Shown here piece by piece: positions 19,541 to 27,455 of a DNA stretch of 64,000 nucleotides. Below the pieces are notes generated by a model that saw nothing but the letters and a program-made list of their open reading frames with translations, made no database searches and was not told where the DNA came from. The translations under genes were made by a program, and so were the position numbers. This DNA is from Nocardioides houyundeii (GTDB lineage Bacteria; Actinomycetota; Actinomycetes; Propionibacteriales; Nocardioidaceae). Every line of letters starts with the position of its first letter. The first letter of the stretch is position 1. The stretch lies in contig NZ_CP025581.1 of assembly GCF_002865585.1 (NCBI RefSeq), forward strand, positions 1,240,001 to 1,304,000. Direction: 5' to 3'.

Positions 19541-21682
19541 TCAGTGCCCGCTGCGCAGGGCCCGTACGACGTGCGGTTCCAGGTACGGCGCCAGGGTCCG
19601 GTTGAGCGTGGCCGACATGTGGTTGGGGTCGGCGTACACGATGACGCCCCCGATCACCGGGTCGCACTGCTCCTCGCGGCACAGGTGCTCGTTGAGGTCG
19701 GCCGTGGTGACCATCGGGTCGCCCATCGCCTTCGCCGCGTCGTACAGCGGGTCCTGGCGGATCCACTCCGCCGGGGTGCCGCCGCAGGCGTCCCAGTCGT
19801 CGGGGTTGCGGCTCAGGCACAGCGAGGTGTCGACCTCGGGGTCCAGAGGGGCCGGGGTGTCCCGGACGGTCAGCACCGGGACGCCGGCTCCGGTCAGGCG
19901 CTCGATGGTGTCCACGTAGGCGTCCGGCTCGGTGGGGTGGTGGTCCATGGTGGACATGACCACCAGGTCGTAGTCGCCCGAGGTGAGCTGATCGAGGATC
20001 TCTCCGCCCAGGCGGTCGCACTGGGCGTAGTTGTCGGGCAGGACGCCGGGGGAGCGGTCGCTGTCGATGATGGGCTGGCACATCCCCATGACGAAGGTGT
20101 CGACCTGCCAGCCGTGCTCTTCCGCGATCGCCTCGAGGGCGGGCTGCCAGTGGCCGGCGTGGGAGTTGCCGTAGAGCCCGATCCGCTTGGTGGGGCTCTC
20201 GGTCTCGCCGACCTCGCAGCTGACGAGGTCGCCGAACGGCGGCCAGTTCAGGCACTGCCCGTCGACGATCGAGCTCGGGATGTCGGTGCGGATGAACTCC
20301 GGAGTGGTGATCAGCTCGTCGGTGTCCGGACAGGACAGCTCCTCGTCCAGCGCCCCAGCGCCCAGGCAGGTGGGCTCCAGGGTCGTGGAGGAGAGCTGCG
20401 CGAGCCGCTGCCCGGACTCCTCGGCCTCACGGTCCACCCACGCCAGCATGGCCAGACACAGGCTCACGACGAGCCCGGTGGTCACCAGGAGCACGACCAG
20501 GCCGCGGCGACCGACGTTCCGGCTCCCCGGAGCGGCCCGGAAACGGTCCTCCACGAACCGGGTGCTGACCCAGGACAGCGCCACGACCAGGGGCAGCAGC
20601 AGCAGCTTGAGCCAGGTGGACTCGTCCAGGCCGAGGACCGGGGGGAGCAGCAGCAGCATCGGCCAGTGCCACAGGTAGATCGCGTAGGAGATGTTGCCCA
20701 CCAGCTGCACCGGTCCGGCGTGCGTCACGCCACGCAGGGAGAGCCGGCCGTCCGGGTCGCCGGCCAGGATGAACAGGGCCGCACCCAGCGTGGGCAGCAG
20801 GGCGTTCCACCCCGGGAACACCGACCCGTCGTCCAGCAGCAGGGCCGCCGCGAACATGGCCGCGACCGCCGACCAGGGCATCACCGCGGCAGCCGTGCGG
20901 GAGGGACGGCGCACCTGGGAGCCCCAGATGGCCAGCACGCCGCCGAGGCCCAGCTCCCAGATGCGGGCCGGCGTGGAGAAGTAGGCCAGTGAGGGCTGCG
21001 ACCATGAGATGAGCAGGCTGTAGGCGAAGCTGGCCAGGGTGACCGCGGCGATGCACACCCCCAGGGAGCTCCGGAACGGAGCGCGGAGGCGGACGGAGAG
21101 GATCGCGACGAGGCCGATGAGCAGAGGCCAGCCCAGGTAGAACTGCTCCTCCACCGAGAGGGACCAGAAGTGCTGGAAGGGCGACGGCGTCCCGTCGGCT
21201 CGCAGGTAGTCGGTGGCGTCGGAGATGAGTCGCCAGTTCTCCACGTAGAGCATCGAGGTCAGCGCGTGCTCGGCGCCTGAGCGCCACTCCACCAGGGGCA
21301 GCACCCAGATGATGGTCAGCAGCGAGACCAGGAGCGTCACCGCCACCGCGGGTGCCAGGCGCAGCACCCGGCGGGCCCAGAAGTCGCCGAGGCCCCGCAG
21401 CCCCGTGGGCGGGCGTCGTACCAGCGCACCGGTGATCAGGAACCCGGAGATGACGAAGAAGACGTCCACGCCGACATAGCCGCCGGGCAGCAGGGTGGGC
21501 CAGAAGTGGTAGACGACCACCAGGCCGACGGCCAGGGCGCGCAGGGCCTGGATGTCCTTGCGCGGATGGTGTCCCGCCCCCGGTGCCTCGGCCACCGACC
21601 GCTGCTCGGCACCAGGACGAGGAGCGTCGTGGAGCTCGGGGTCGGACGTTCGGCTGCCGGGAGCATCGAAGGTGTGCCCCAT
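19541..21682 (-). CDS. OafA/YrhL-type acyltransferase with C-terminal SGNH domain
   Basis: 713 aa. The N-terminal half is an acyltransferase-3 membrane domain with about ten helices: DIQALRALAVGLVVVYHFW carries the catalytic-type His, and GGYVGVDVFFVISGFLI and FWSLSVEEQFYLGWP follow. The C-terminal extracytoplasmic domain is SGNH-like: GLYGNSHAGHW, and DPNHMSATL as the Asp-His block. Such proteins O-acetylate exported polysaccharides or cell-wall glycans. The ATG at 21680-21682 has GGAAGGG 8 nt upstream; a GTG one codon earlier is possible. It lies first in a surface-glycan block inserted after the radical SAM gene. Confidence 0.88.
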   Translation of the reverse strand: MGHTFDAPGSRTSDPELHDAPRPGAEQRSVAEAPGAGHHPRKDIQALRALAVGLVVVYHFWPTLLPGGYVGVDVFFVISGFLITGALVRRPPTGLRGLGDFWARRVLRLAPAVAVTLLVSLLTIIWVLPLVEWRSGAEHALTSMLYVENWRLISDATDYLRADGTPSPFQHFWSLSVEEQFYLGWPLLIGLVAILSVRLRAPFRSSLGVCIAAVTLASFAYSLLISWSQPSLAYFSTPARIWELGLGGVLAIWGSQVRRPSRTAAAVMPWSAVAAMFAAALLLDDGSVFPGWNALLPTLGAALFILAGDPDGRLSLRGVTHAGPVQLVGNISYAIYLWHWPMLLLLPPVLGLDESTWLKLLLLPLVVALSWVSTRFVEDRFRAAPGSRNVGRRGLVVLLVTTGLVVSLCLAMLAWVDREAEESGQRLAQLSSTTLEPTCLGAGALDEELSCPDTDELITTPEFIRTDIPSSIVDGQCLNWPPFGDLVSCEVGETESPTKRIGLYGNSHAGHWQPALEAIAEEHGWQVDTFVMGMCQPIIDSDRSPGVLPDNYAQCDRLGGEILDQLTSGDYDLVVMSTMDHHPTEPDAYVDTIERLTGAGVPVLTVRDTPAPLDPEVDTSLCLSRNPDDWDACGGTPAEWIRQDPLYDAAKAMGDPMVTTADLNEHLCREEQCDPVIGGVIVYADPNHMSATLNRTLAPYLEPHVVRALRSGH

Positions 21683-21757
21683 CACGTCAGCCCTTCCGAA
21701 GGATCAGGTGGTTCCAGCGAGCGTGGCCGCCGCCTGGATCCGGCCGTCGGCAGACTA

Positions 21758-22864
21758 TCAAGGCGTACCGCCCCCGGCGCCGCGCGCGGTGCCGGTCCGG
21801 GCGGGCTTGTGACGCAGGGCGGGCCGCTCGACCAGCCGCCAGGACGCGATGGCGAGCAGCCACACCACCGGCGTGCAGACGAGGATCAGCACCCACGGCG
21901 CGGTGTCGGGCCCGAGCAGCTGGACGAAGGTCTGCTGGATCGGGAACGCCCAGATGTAGACCCCGTAGGAGGCGTCGCCCCAGGCGGTCATCCAGCGAGC
22001 GGTGCGCGGCACGGCGTAGGCGAACCAGTAGGCCAGGTAGGTCACCGCCACCGTCCAGACCACCACGCGCACCGCGTCCGGGCCGAGGCCGGACAGGACG
22101 CAGGCCACGAACGCGGTGGCGGCCCAGGGCCAGGACAGCACGAGACGGTCGCGCCAGGAGTAGGCCGCGGCCCCCAGTGCGAACGCGGCGAGGACGTAGC
22201 CGGACCCCACCGCGTCCGAGGTCCAGGTGATCCACCAGGCCGCCCAGGCCAGGCCGGCGAGTGCCATCACCGTGACGACGCTGCGCCGGGCCAGGAGGCC
22301 GGCCAGGCCCAGCAGGAAGAGCAGCAGGTAGGCGAAGACCTCCAGCGGAAGGCTCCACAGGGGGCCGTTGACCGCGCCCGCGTAGAGGTTGTCCTCGAAG
22401 ACTCCCGGCAGCTGGGCGCCGAAGGGGAACAGCAGGGTGATCCGGAGCGGGTAGAGCCAGGTCTGGGCGGAGGCCAGGTAGGACGAGAGGCTCCAGCTGG
22501 TGACCAACGGTCCCAGCACGAAGGCGGTGAGCAGGCCCACGGTGGCCAGCGCGGGCAGCAGGCGCAGGGCCCGCTTGACCCAGAAGTCCCAGGGTGAGGG
22601 GTCGTACTCCCAGCTCCGGCGGATGAGCAGGCCGCTGACGGCGAAGAAGATGAGGACCCCGAGGTTGCCCAGCGTGGTGCCGAGCTGGTGCAGCGGCTCG
22701 TCGTGGCCCACCAGGGAGAAGGAGTGGGAGACGAGGACCGCCCACGCGGCGAGCAGGCGCAGCAGGTCGAAGTTGTTCTCGCGGCTGCCGAGCCGATCGC
22801 CCAGCACCACCTTGCCGCCACGCGGGGAGCGCACGGCGGCGTCGGTCTCGGAGCGGGCGGACAT
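21758..22864 (-). CDS. Acyltransferase family 3 membrane protein
   Basis: 368 aa, all membrane domain, with about ten helices. It starts NNFDLLRLLAAWAVLVSHSFSL and contains NLGVLIFFAVSGLLIRRSW and NGPLWSLPLEVFAY, the standard acyltransferase-3 signatures. Unlike the preceding gene it lacks the SGNH domain. It probably acylates a surface glycan sugar; the substrate is unknown. It is co-directional with the larger acyltransferase, with a 75-bp gap. Confidence 0.87.
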   Translation of the reverse strand: MSARSETDAAVRSPRGGKVVLGDRLGSRENNFDLLRLLAAWAVLVSHSFSLVGHDEPLHQLGTTLGNLGVLIFFAVSGLLIRRSWEYDPSPWDFWVKRALRLLPALATVGLLTAFVLGPLVTSWSLSSYLASAQTWLYPLRITLLFPFGAQLPGVFEDNLYAGAVNGPLWSLPLEVFAYLLLFLLGLAGLLARRSVVTVMALAGLAWAAWWITWTSDAVGSGYVLAAFALGAAAYSWRDRLVLSWPWAATAFVACVLSGLGPDAVRVVVWTVAVTYLAYWFAYAVPRTARWMTAWGDASYGVYIWAFPIQQTFVQLLGPDTAPWVLILVCTPVVWLLAIASWRLVERPALRHKPARTGTARGAGGGTP

Positions 22865-22912
22865 GGGCCGCAGGCTAACCGAGCCGCTCTGCCCACGCCG
22901 AATGACCGGCCC

Positions 22913-22918
22913 TAGGAT
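22913..22918 (+). promoter_or_regulatory. Putative -10 box of the flippase-like gene (leaderless start)
   Basis: TAGGAT ends 8 nt before GTG 22927, with no ribosome-binding sequence between. It sits in the 62-bp divergent gap with the acyltransferase. Confidence 0.45.
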
Positions 22919-22926
22919 CGGCTCTC

Positions 22927-24243
22927 GTGACCAGCAACCGGCGACCGAGCCCCCGCAGCCCGGGTCTGGTGGTCATGGCCGCCGCCGGGATCAGCGGCGT
23001 CGCCGGGTACGTCGTGCTGGTGCTGGCCGCACGTGCCCTCACCCCGGCCGAGAACGCCGACTTCCTGGTCTTCTGGGGCGCGGTGTTCGCTGTCTTCGGC
23101 GTCCTGACCGGTCTCACCGCCGAGATCACCCGGGCCGTCTTCGCCGCGCGCCACTCCCAGTCGCCGGGACCTGCTGCCGGGGCCCGTGTCGTGCCTGCCG
23201 CCCTGGTGCTCGGAGGCGCGGTCGTGGGCGTCGTGGGGCTGAGCGGGCCGCTGTGGGCTCCCGCCCTCTTCGGCTCCGAGTGGCTGCCGCTGCTGGCCGC
23301 GATGGTCTGCGGGATCGGGCTCTTCGTCGTGCACTCGGCCCTCGGCGGCGCGGCGGCCGGGGGTGGCCAGTGGTCCGGCTACGCGGTCCTGGTCGGGCTG
23401 GAGGCGACCACCCGCCTCGCGCTGTGCGCCCTGGTGGCGCTGCTGGGCGGAGAGGTGCTGGGTCTGGCCTGGGGGGTGTGCGCGGCGTGCGGCACCTGGC
23501 TGCTGCTGAGCCTCTGGCCCCGCTACCGCCGACTGTGGGCGGCTCGGGGGGACGTGGACCGTGGTGGCCTGCTGCGGCGGATGGTCTCGGCCTGCACCGC
23601 GGCAGGAGCGTCCTCGCTGCTCCTGGTCGGCTTCCCGGTGCTGCTGCGGGTCACCACCTCCGACGAGGTGTTCGCAGGTACGGCGCCGTTGCTGCTGGCG
23701 GTCTCGCTGACCCGCGCCCCGCTGCTCGTGCCGCTGGGGGCCTACCAGAACGTGGTGGTGACCAAGGTGCTCACCCAGGGACTGCGGGCGCTGGTCGGGC
23801 CGACCCGGCTGGTGCTCGCCCTCACCGTGCTGGGAGCGGCCCTCGCCGGACTGGTGGGTCCGGTCGCGATGCGCGTGATCAATCCCGACTACCGGGTGGA
23901 GGGCGTGATCTTCGCGGCCCTGACGGTCGCTGCCGGGCTGGTGGCGCTGCTGACCCTGACCGGCGCGGCCAGCCTGGCGCTGGACCGTCACACGGTCTAC
24001 CTGGCCGGCTGGACCGGCGCCACGCTGAGTGCCCTGGCGGTGCTGGCGGGCCCGTGGGCGATCGAGCCTCGCGTGATCGCGGCGCTCGTCACCGGCCCGC
24101 TGGTCGGGATGACCATCCATCTCACGTGGTCGGTGTACGGGGGCAGGTCCGGGCCGGGGTCCGTTAGGGTCGGCCGGTCCCCATCCCGTCCCCGAACGCT
24201 GCGAGCCGGCGGAGCTCCCGCAGGCCTGGAGGAGAACCGGTGA
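22927..24243 (+). CDS. Polysaccharide flippase-like membrane protein (MOP superfamily)
   Basis: 438 aa with roughly twelve to fourteen hydrophobic helices, e.g. GLVVMAAAGISGVAGYVVLVLAARALTP at the N-terminus, which has the helix-1 pattern of PST/MATE-type exporters. These proteins flip lipid-linked sugars or export polysaccharide. The Arg/Pro-rich C-terminal tail after about residue 400 is hydrophilic. It is translationally coupled to the glycosyltransferase downstream (GTGA overlap). The assignment rests on topology, the N-terminal pattern and context. Confidence 0.75.
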   Translation: MTSNRRPSPRSPGLVVMAAAGISGVAGYVVLVLAARALTPAENADFLVFWGAVFAVFGVLTGLTAEITRAVFAARHSQSPGPAAGARVVPAALVLGGAVVGVVGLSGPLWAPALFGSEWLPLLAAMVCGIGLFVVHSALGGAAAGGGQWSGYAVLVGLEATTRLALCALVALLGGEVLGLAWGVCAACGTWLLLSLWPRYRRLWAARGDVDRGGLLRRMVSACTAAGASSLLLVGFPVLLRVTTSDEVFAGTAPLLLAVSLTRAPLLVPLGAYQNVVVTKVLTQGLRALVGPTRLVLALTVLGAALAGLVGPVAMRVINPDYRVEGVIFAALTVAAGLVALLTLTGAASLALDRHTVYLAGWTGATLSALAVLAGPWAIEPRVIAALVTGPLVGMTIHLTWSVYGGRSGPGSVRVGRSPSRPRTLRAGGAPAGLEENR

Positions 24244-25346
24244 ACGACAGACCCCGCGTGCTGGTCGACATGCTGTCCTACACCGGGACCAAGGGTGGGA
24301 TGGAGACCTACACCCGAGAGCTGTACCGCCAGCTCGGCAAGATGGACACCGGGCTGGAGTTCGTGGCCCTGGCCAGCCGTGAGGGCGGCGAGCTGGACCT
24401 CTCCTGGTTTCCCGGCGAGGTGATCAGGTCCCGGATCAGCGGTGAGAACCGGTTCGTGTGGGCTCTGGGCGAGCTGTTCGCGTCGAGCTGGTTCGCCCGG
24501 CGACGCCGCGCCGACCTCGTGCACTGCCCTGCGACGCTGGGCCCGATGCGCACCTCGATGCCGTGCGTGCTCACCATCCACGACATGCTCTACTTCAGCC
24601 ATCCCGAGTTCATGGTGACTCCGCTCTACACGCGCCCGGTGATGTGGATGGAGCGTCGGGCCGCCGCGAACGCGGCGCAGGTGATCACCGACAGCCAGGT
24701 CTCGGCCGACGAGATCCACAAGTACCTGGGCTATCCGCGCGAGCAGCTGCACGTCGTCCCGCTGGCCGCGAACCCGGGCTCCCCACAGCCCTTCGGGGAC
24801 GCGCGGGAGCGGCTCATCCTCGCCAGCGGCCAACGACGCCCCTACAAGAACTGGGAGGGGCTGATCCGGGCCCTCGCGCTGGTGGACGAGCAGGTGCGTC
24901 CGCGCCTGGTCATCACCGGAGGCGGCGCGGGGGAGGACCCGTTGCGTCCGGTCGTAGAGGAGGCCGGGATGGCGCCCTGGGTGGAGCTGCGGGGGTGGGT
25001 CACCGACGAGGAGCTCGACGACCTGCGCCGCAGGGCGTCCGCCATGGCCTTCCCGACGCTGGCCGAGGGGTTCGGGCTGCCGGTCCTCGAGGCGATGGCC
25101 CAGGGACTCCCCGTCATCGCCTCGGACCTGCCCGTGCTCCACGAGGTCGGCGGGGACGCCGCCCTCTGGTTCGACCCGCACGACCTGCACTCCATGGCGG
25201 CGGCCATCGAGTCGGTGGCGACCCGCCCCGACCTGCTCGCCGAGCTTGCCGAGGCCGGACGTGCACAGGCGGCGCTGTTCTCCTGGGAGCGGGTGGCCCG
25301 GGAGACCCTGGCGGTCTTCCACGGCGTGCTCTCAGACGCGCGCTGA
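24240..25346 (+). CDS. Glycosyltransferase family 4 protein
   Basis: GT-B fold retaining glycosyltransferase, 368 aa. The N-terminal glycine loop TKGGMETYTRELYRQL binds the acceptor side. The C-terminal nucleotide-sugar domain has SGQRRPYKNWEGLIRAL and the E-X7-E motif in EGFGLPVLEAMAQGLPVIASD. GTG 24240 overlaps the flippase stop by 4 nt with GGAGAA before it. It probably adds a sugar to the lipid-linked glycan moved by the upstream protein. Its 3' end overlaps the convergent glycosyltransferase by 15 bp. Confidence 0.9.
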   Translation: MNDRPRVLVDMLSYTGTKGGMETYTRELYRQLGKMDTGLEFVALASREGGELDLSWFPGEVIRSRISGENRFVWALGELFASSWFARRRRADLVHCPATLGPMRTSMPCVLTIHDMLYFSHPEFMVTPLYTRPVMWMERRAAANAAQVITDSQVSADEIHKYLGYPREQLHVVPLAANPGSPQPFGDARERLILASGQRRPYKNWEGLIRALALVDEQVRPRLVITGGGAGEDPLRPVVEEAGMAPWVELRGWVTDEELDDLRRRASAMAFPTLAEGFGLPVLEAMAQGLPVIASDLPVLHEVGGDAALWFDPHDLHSMAAAIESVATRPDLLAELAEAGRAQAALFSWERVARETLAVFHGVLSDAR

Positions 25347-26270
25347 GCCGTCCCCGGTGTCCTGACCCGGACGCGATCGCTCCAGGGTGTGCTCCAGCAG
25401 GGAGCGCAGCGCGCTCCGCTCGCCCAGTCGAGCCGCGGTGGGCAGCAGCGTGACCGCGTGCAACCGTGACGTCCACCGGTGCCGCGCGGTCCGGGCGGCC
25501 CGGGTCCAGCCGCGCGCCGCCATCTGGGTCTCGGCCGAGGCGTAGTAACGCCGCTCGTCGGGGAGCCGGGAGCCGTGCAGGAGGCTCGCGGAGGAGGCGC
25601 TCTGGGTGTGGCGTCGGTAGGAGAAGCACAGCGTCGGGTCGAGGGCCAGGGTCTCGCCGGCCGCGACCAGGTCGATCATCAGGGCGAGGTCCTGGATGAT
25701 GGGGAGCCCGTCGCGGAACTCGAATCGGCGCACCACCTCGGTCCGGAAGACCAGCGAGGGCCAGTAGAGCCAGTTGCCGCGCAGCAGGCTCGTCGCGAGC
25801 CGCTCTCCGCCCAGCTCGGTGGAGCTGCGCACCCGCGGCATCAGGGCCCGCTTGACCTTGTCGGTGAGCGGCTCGATGACCTGCCCCTGCTCATCGATGA
25901 TCTGCACGCCCACCTGGATCACCGCGGCCTCGGGATGCCTGCGGTGTGCGGCCTTCACGGTCGCCACGAAGCCGGGTTGCATCAGGTCGTCGCAGCCCAT
26001 GAACATCATCAGCTCGGCCGAGGCAAGCTCCAGGCACCGCTCGTAGTTGCGCGTGATGCCCAGGTTCACCTCGTTGCGGAGGTAGCTGATGCGCGGGTCG
26101 CTCTCGCGTGCGAACCGCTCCGCCACGGCAGGGTCGGGATAGCAGTCGTCGACGACCGTCACGTGCCAGTCGGGGTCGGTCTGGGCGCGGATGCTCTCGA
26201 TCGTCGCGTCGAGCAGGTCGGGATCGCCCCAGAACGGGACGAAGATCTCCAGGGTGTCGGCGGTCCTCAT
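25332..26270 (-). CDS. Glycosyltransferase family 2 protein
   Basis: 312 aa, GT-A fold. The N-terminus LEIFVPFWGDPDLLDATIESIRAQTDPDWHVTVVDD is the UDP-sugar-binding start, and FMGCDDLMQPGF supplies the DxD-type metal site. The ATG at 26268-26270 overlaps the DUF2304 stop by 4 nt; the frame stays open much further upstream, but that part is antisense noise. It is the last gene of the minus-strand run GT2-DUF2304-GT2. Confidence 0.88.
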   Translation of the reverse strand: MRTADTLEIFVPFWGDPDLLDATIESIRAQTDPDWHVTVVDDCYPDPAVAERFARESDPRISYLRNEVNLGITRNYERCLELASAELMMFMGCDDLMQPGFVATVKAAHRRHPEAAVIQVGVQIIDEQGQVIEPLTDKVKRALMPRVRSSTELGGERLATSLLRGNWLYWPSLVFRTEVVRRFEFRDGLPIIQDLALMIDLVAAGETLALDPTLCFSYRRHTQSASSASLLHGSRLPDERRYYASAETQMAARGWTRAARTARHRWTSRLHAVTLLPTAARLGERSALRSLLEHTLERSRPGQDTGDGSARV

Positions 26271-26659
26271 GCGGGTGGCAGGCCTCGTTCCTGCTCCACG
26301 GGGGGCTGCAGGTCCCGGGCCCGGTCCCGCTCCGCCTCGAGCCGGAGGATCGCGAGCTCCTCGGCCAGGGTGCGCGTGCGTTCCTCCAGGCGGCCGAGCT
26401 CGGAGCTGTGCTGGAGGGTCAGCACCATGATCAGCAGGGACGCGGCGAAGAAGAGCAGGTTCACCGGCAGCTGGAGGCCCAGGGCGCCGGTCAGCCAGGT
26501 CAGGGCCTGCGGGAACGTGGCCACGGCGAGCATGCCGACGGCGATCACGGCCCAGATCAGGGCGTACTTCTCCCGCAGCCGGTGCCGGCGGAGCATCTCG
26601 AACAGGGAGAGCAGGATGACGCCGGAACCGACGACTCCCAGGATCGCCACGCCACTCAT
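26267..26659 (-). CDS. DUF2304 family membrane protein
   Basis: 130 aa with three hydrophobic helices (VAILGVVGSGVILLSLFEML; YALIWAVIAVGMLAVATF; LPVNLLFFAASLLIMVLTL) and a C-terminal coiled-coil (SSELGRLEERTRTLAEELAILRLE). DUF2304 genes commonly sit beside GT2 dolichol-phosphate-sugar-synthase-like genes in actinobacteria, exactly as here, with ATGA overlaps at both ends. It may anchor or regulate the transferase; function is not established. Confidence 0.82.
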   Translation of the reverse strand: MSGVAILGVVGSGVILLSLFEMLRRHRLREKYALIWAVIAVGMLAVATFPQALTWLTGALGLQLPVNLLFFAASLLIMVLTLQHSSELGRLEERTRTLAEELAILRLEAERDRARDLQPPVEQERGLPPA

Positions 26660-27402
26660 GGCGCCACCGGGTCCTCGAACTGCGCCGGCCACTTGCGGAC
26701 CAGGGCCAGGCTGAGGGCCACGAAGGCCCGGAACAGGTAGATCGCGGCGCGCACCGGCGAGTGCGAGGCACGTCCGCCGGCGCGAGGGCGCATGGTGACC
26801 GGAACCTGGGTGACGGTGCACCCGGCCCGGTTGGCGATCACCAGGGACTCCACGGTGTCGCCGAGGTACTCGGCGGGGTAGTGGGCCGCGAAGACCGTGA
26901 TGGCCCGGCGGTTGCACACGCGGTAGCCCGAGGTGACGTCGGTGAGGCGGGTGCCTGCCATCCGCGACAGCACGGTCGCCAGGAGCACCATCGCCCAGCG
27001 CCTGGGGCCGCGGACCTTGTAGGGGTCGTCCTTGCTGGCGAACCGGGCCCCGATCACGATGTCGGACTCGCCGAGGGGCTCCAGGAGGGAGAGCAGCGAC
27101 CTCGGGTCGTGCTGTCCGTCGGCGTCGATCTGCACGGCGACGTCGTAGCCGTGGCGCAGGGCGTAGCGGTACCCGGTCCTCATGGCGCCGCCGACGCCGA
27201 GGTTGAAGGGGAGCTGGCAGACGGTCGCGCCGGCGTTCTCGGCCGCGCCGCGGGTGCCGTCGGACGACCCGTCGTCCACCACGAGCAGGTCCGCCCAGGG
27301 CACGCAGGCGCGGATCTCGGTCACCGTGTCGCCGATCGACTCCTCCTCGTTCCAGGCAGGAACGATGACGAGCACCCGAGAGGTGGCCGGACGATCAGAC
27401 AT
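26656..27402 (-). CDS. Glycosyltransferase family 2, polyprenyl-phosphate sugar synthase-like
   Basis: 248 aa. VLVIVPAWNEEESIGDTV, VVDDGSSDGT and the DADGQHDP motif place it with DPM1/GtrB-type GT2 enzymes, which load a sugar on polyprenyl phosphate for use outside the membrane. GARF, LTDVTSGYRVCNRRA and PVTMRPRAGGRASHS are family-typical. The start ATG 27400-27402 follows a TAGGAT box by 7 nt. The adjacent large membrane protein is a plausible user of the lipid-linked sugar. Confidence 0.9.
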   Translation of the reverse strand: MSDRPATSRVLVIVPAWNEEESIGDTVTEIRACVPWADLLVVDDGSSDGTRGAAENAGATVCQLPFNLGVGGAMRTGYRYALRHGYDVAVQIDADGQHDPRSLLSLLEPLGESDIVIGARFASKDDPYKVRGPRRWAMVLLATVLSRMAGTRLTDVTSGYRVCNRRAITVFAAHYPAEYLGDTVESLVIANRAGCTVTQVPVTMRPRAGGRASHSPVRAAIYLFRAFVALSLALVRKWPAQFEDPVAP

Positions 27403-27409
27403 GGCAGCG

Positions 27410-27415
27410 ATCCTA
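27410..27415 (-). promoter_or_regulatory. Putative -10 box of the GT2-DUF2304-GT2 operon (leaderless start)
   Basis: TAGGAT on the minus strand ends 7 nt before ATG 27402 of the first glycosyltransferase, consistent with a leaderless transcript. Confidence 0.45.
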
Positions 27416-27455
27416 GTGGCGCTCACGCCGTCGTCGTGCCCCCCTCCGAGCGGGC

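Noticed and set aside
25332..25346. 15-bp tail-to-tail overlap of the two glycosyltransferase genes as a sign of error
   Set aside because: Both reading frames end with normal C-termini, and short convergent overlaps also occur at 57771-57787; this is ordinary compaction.
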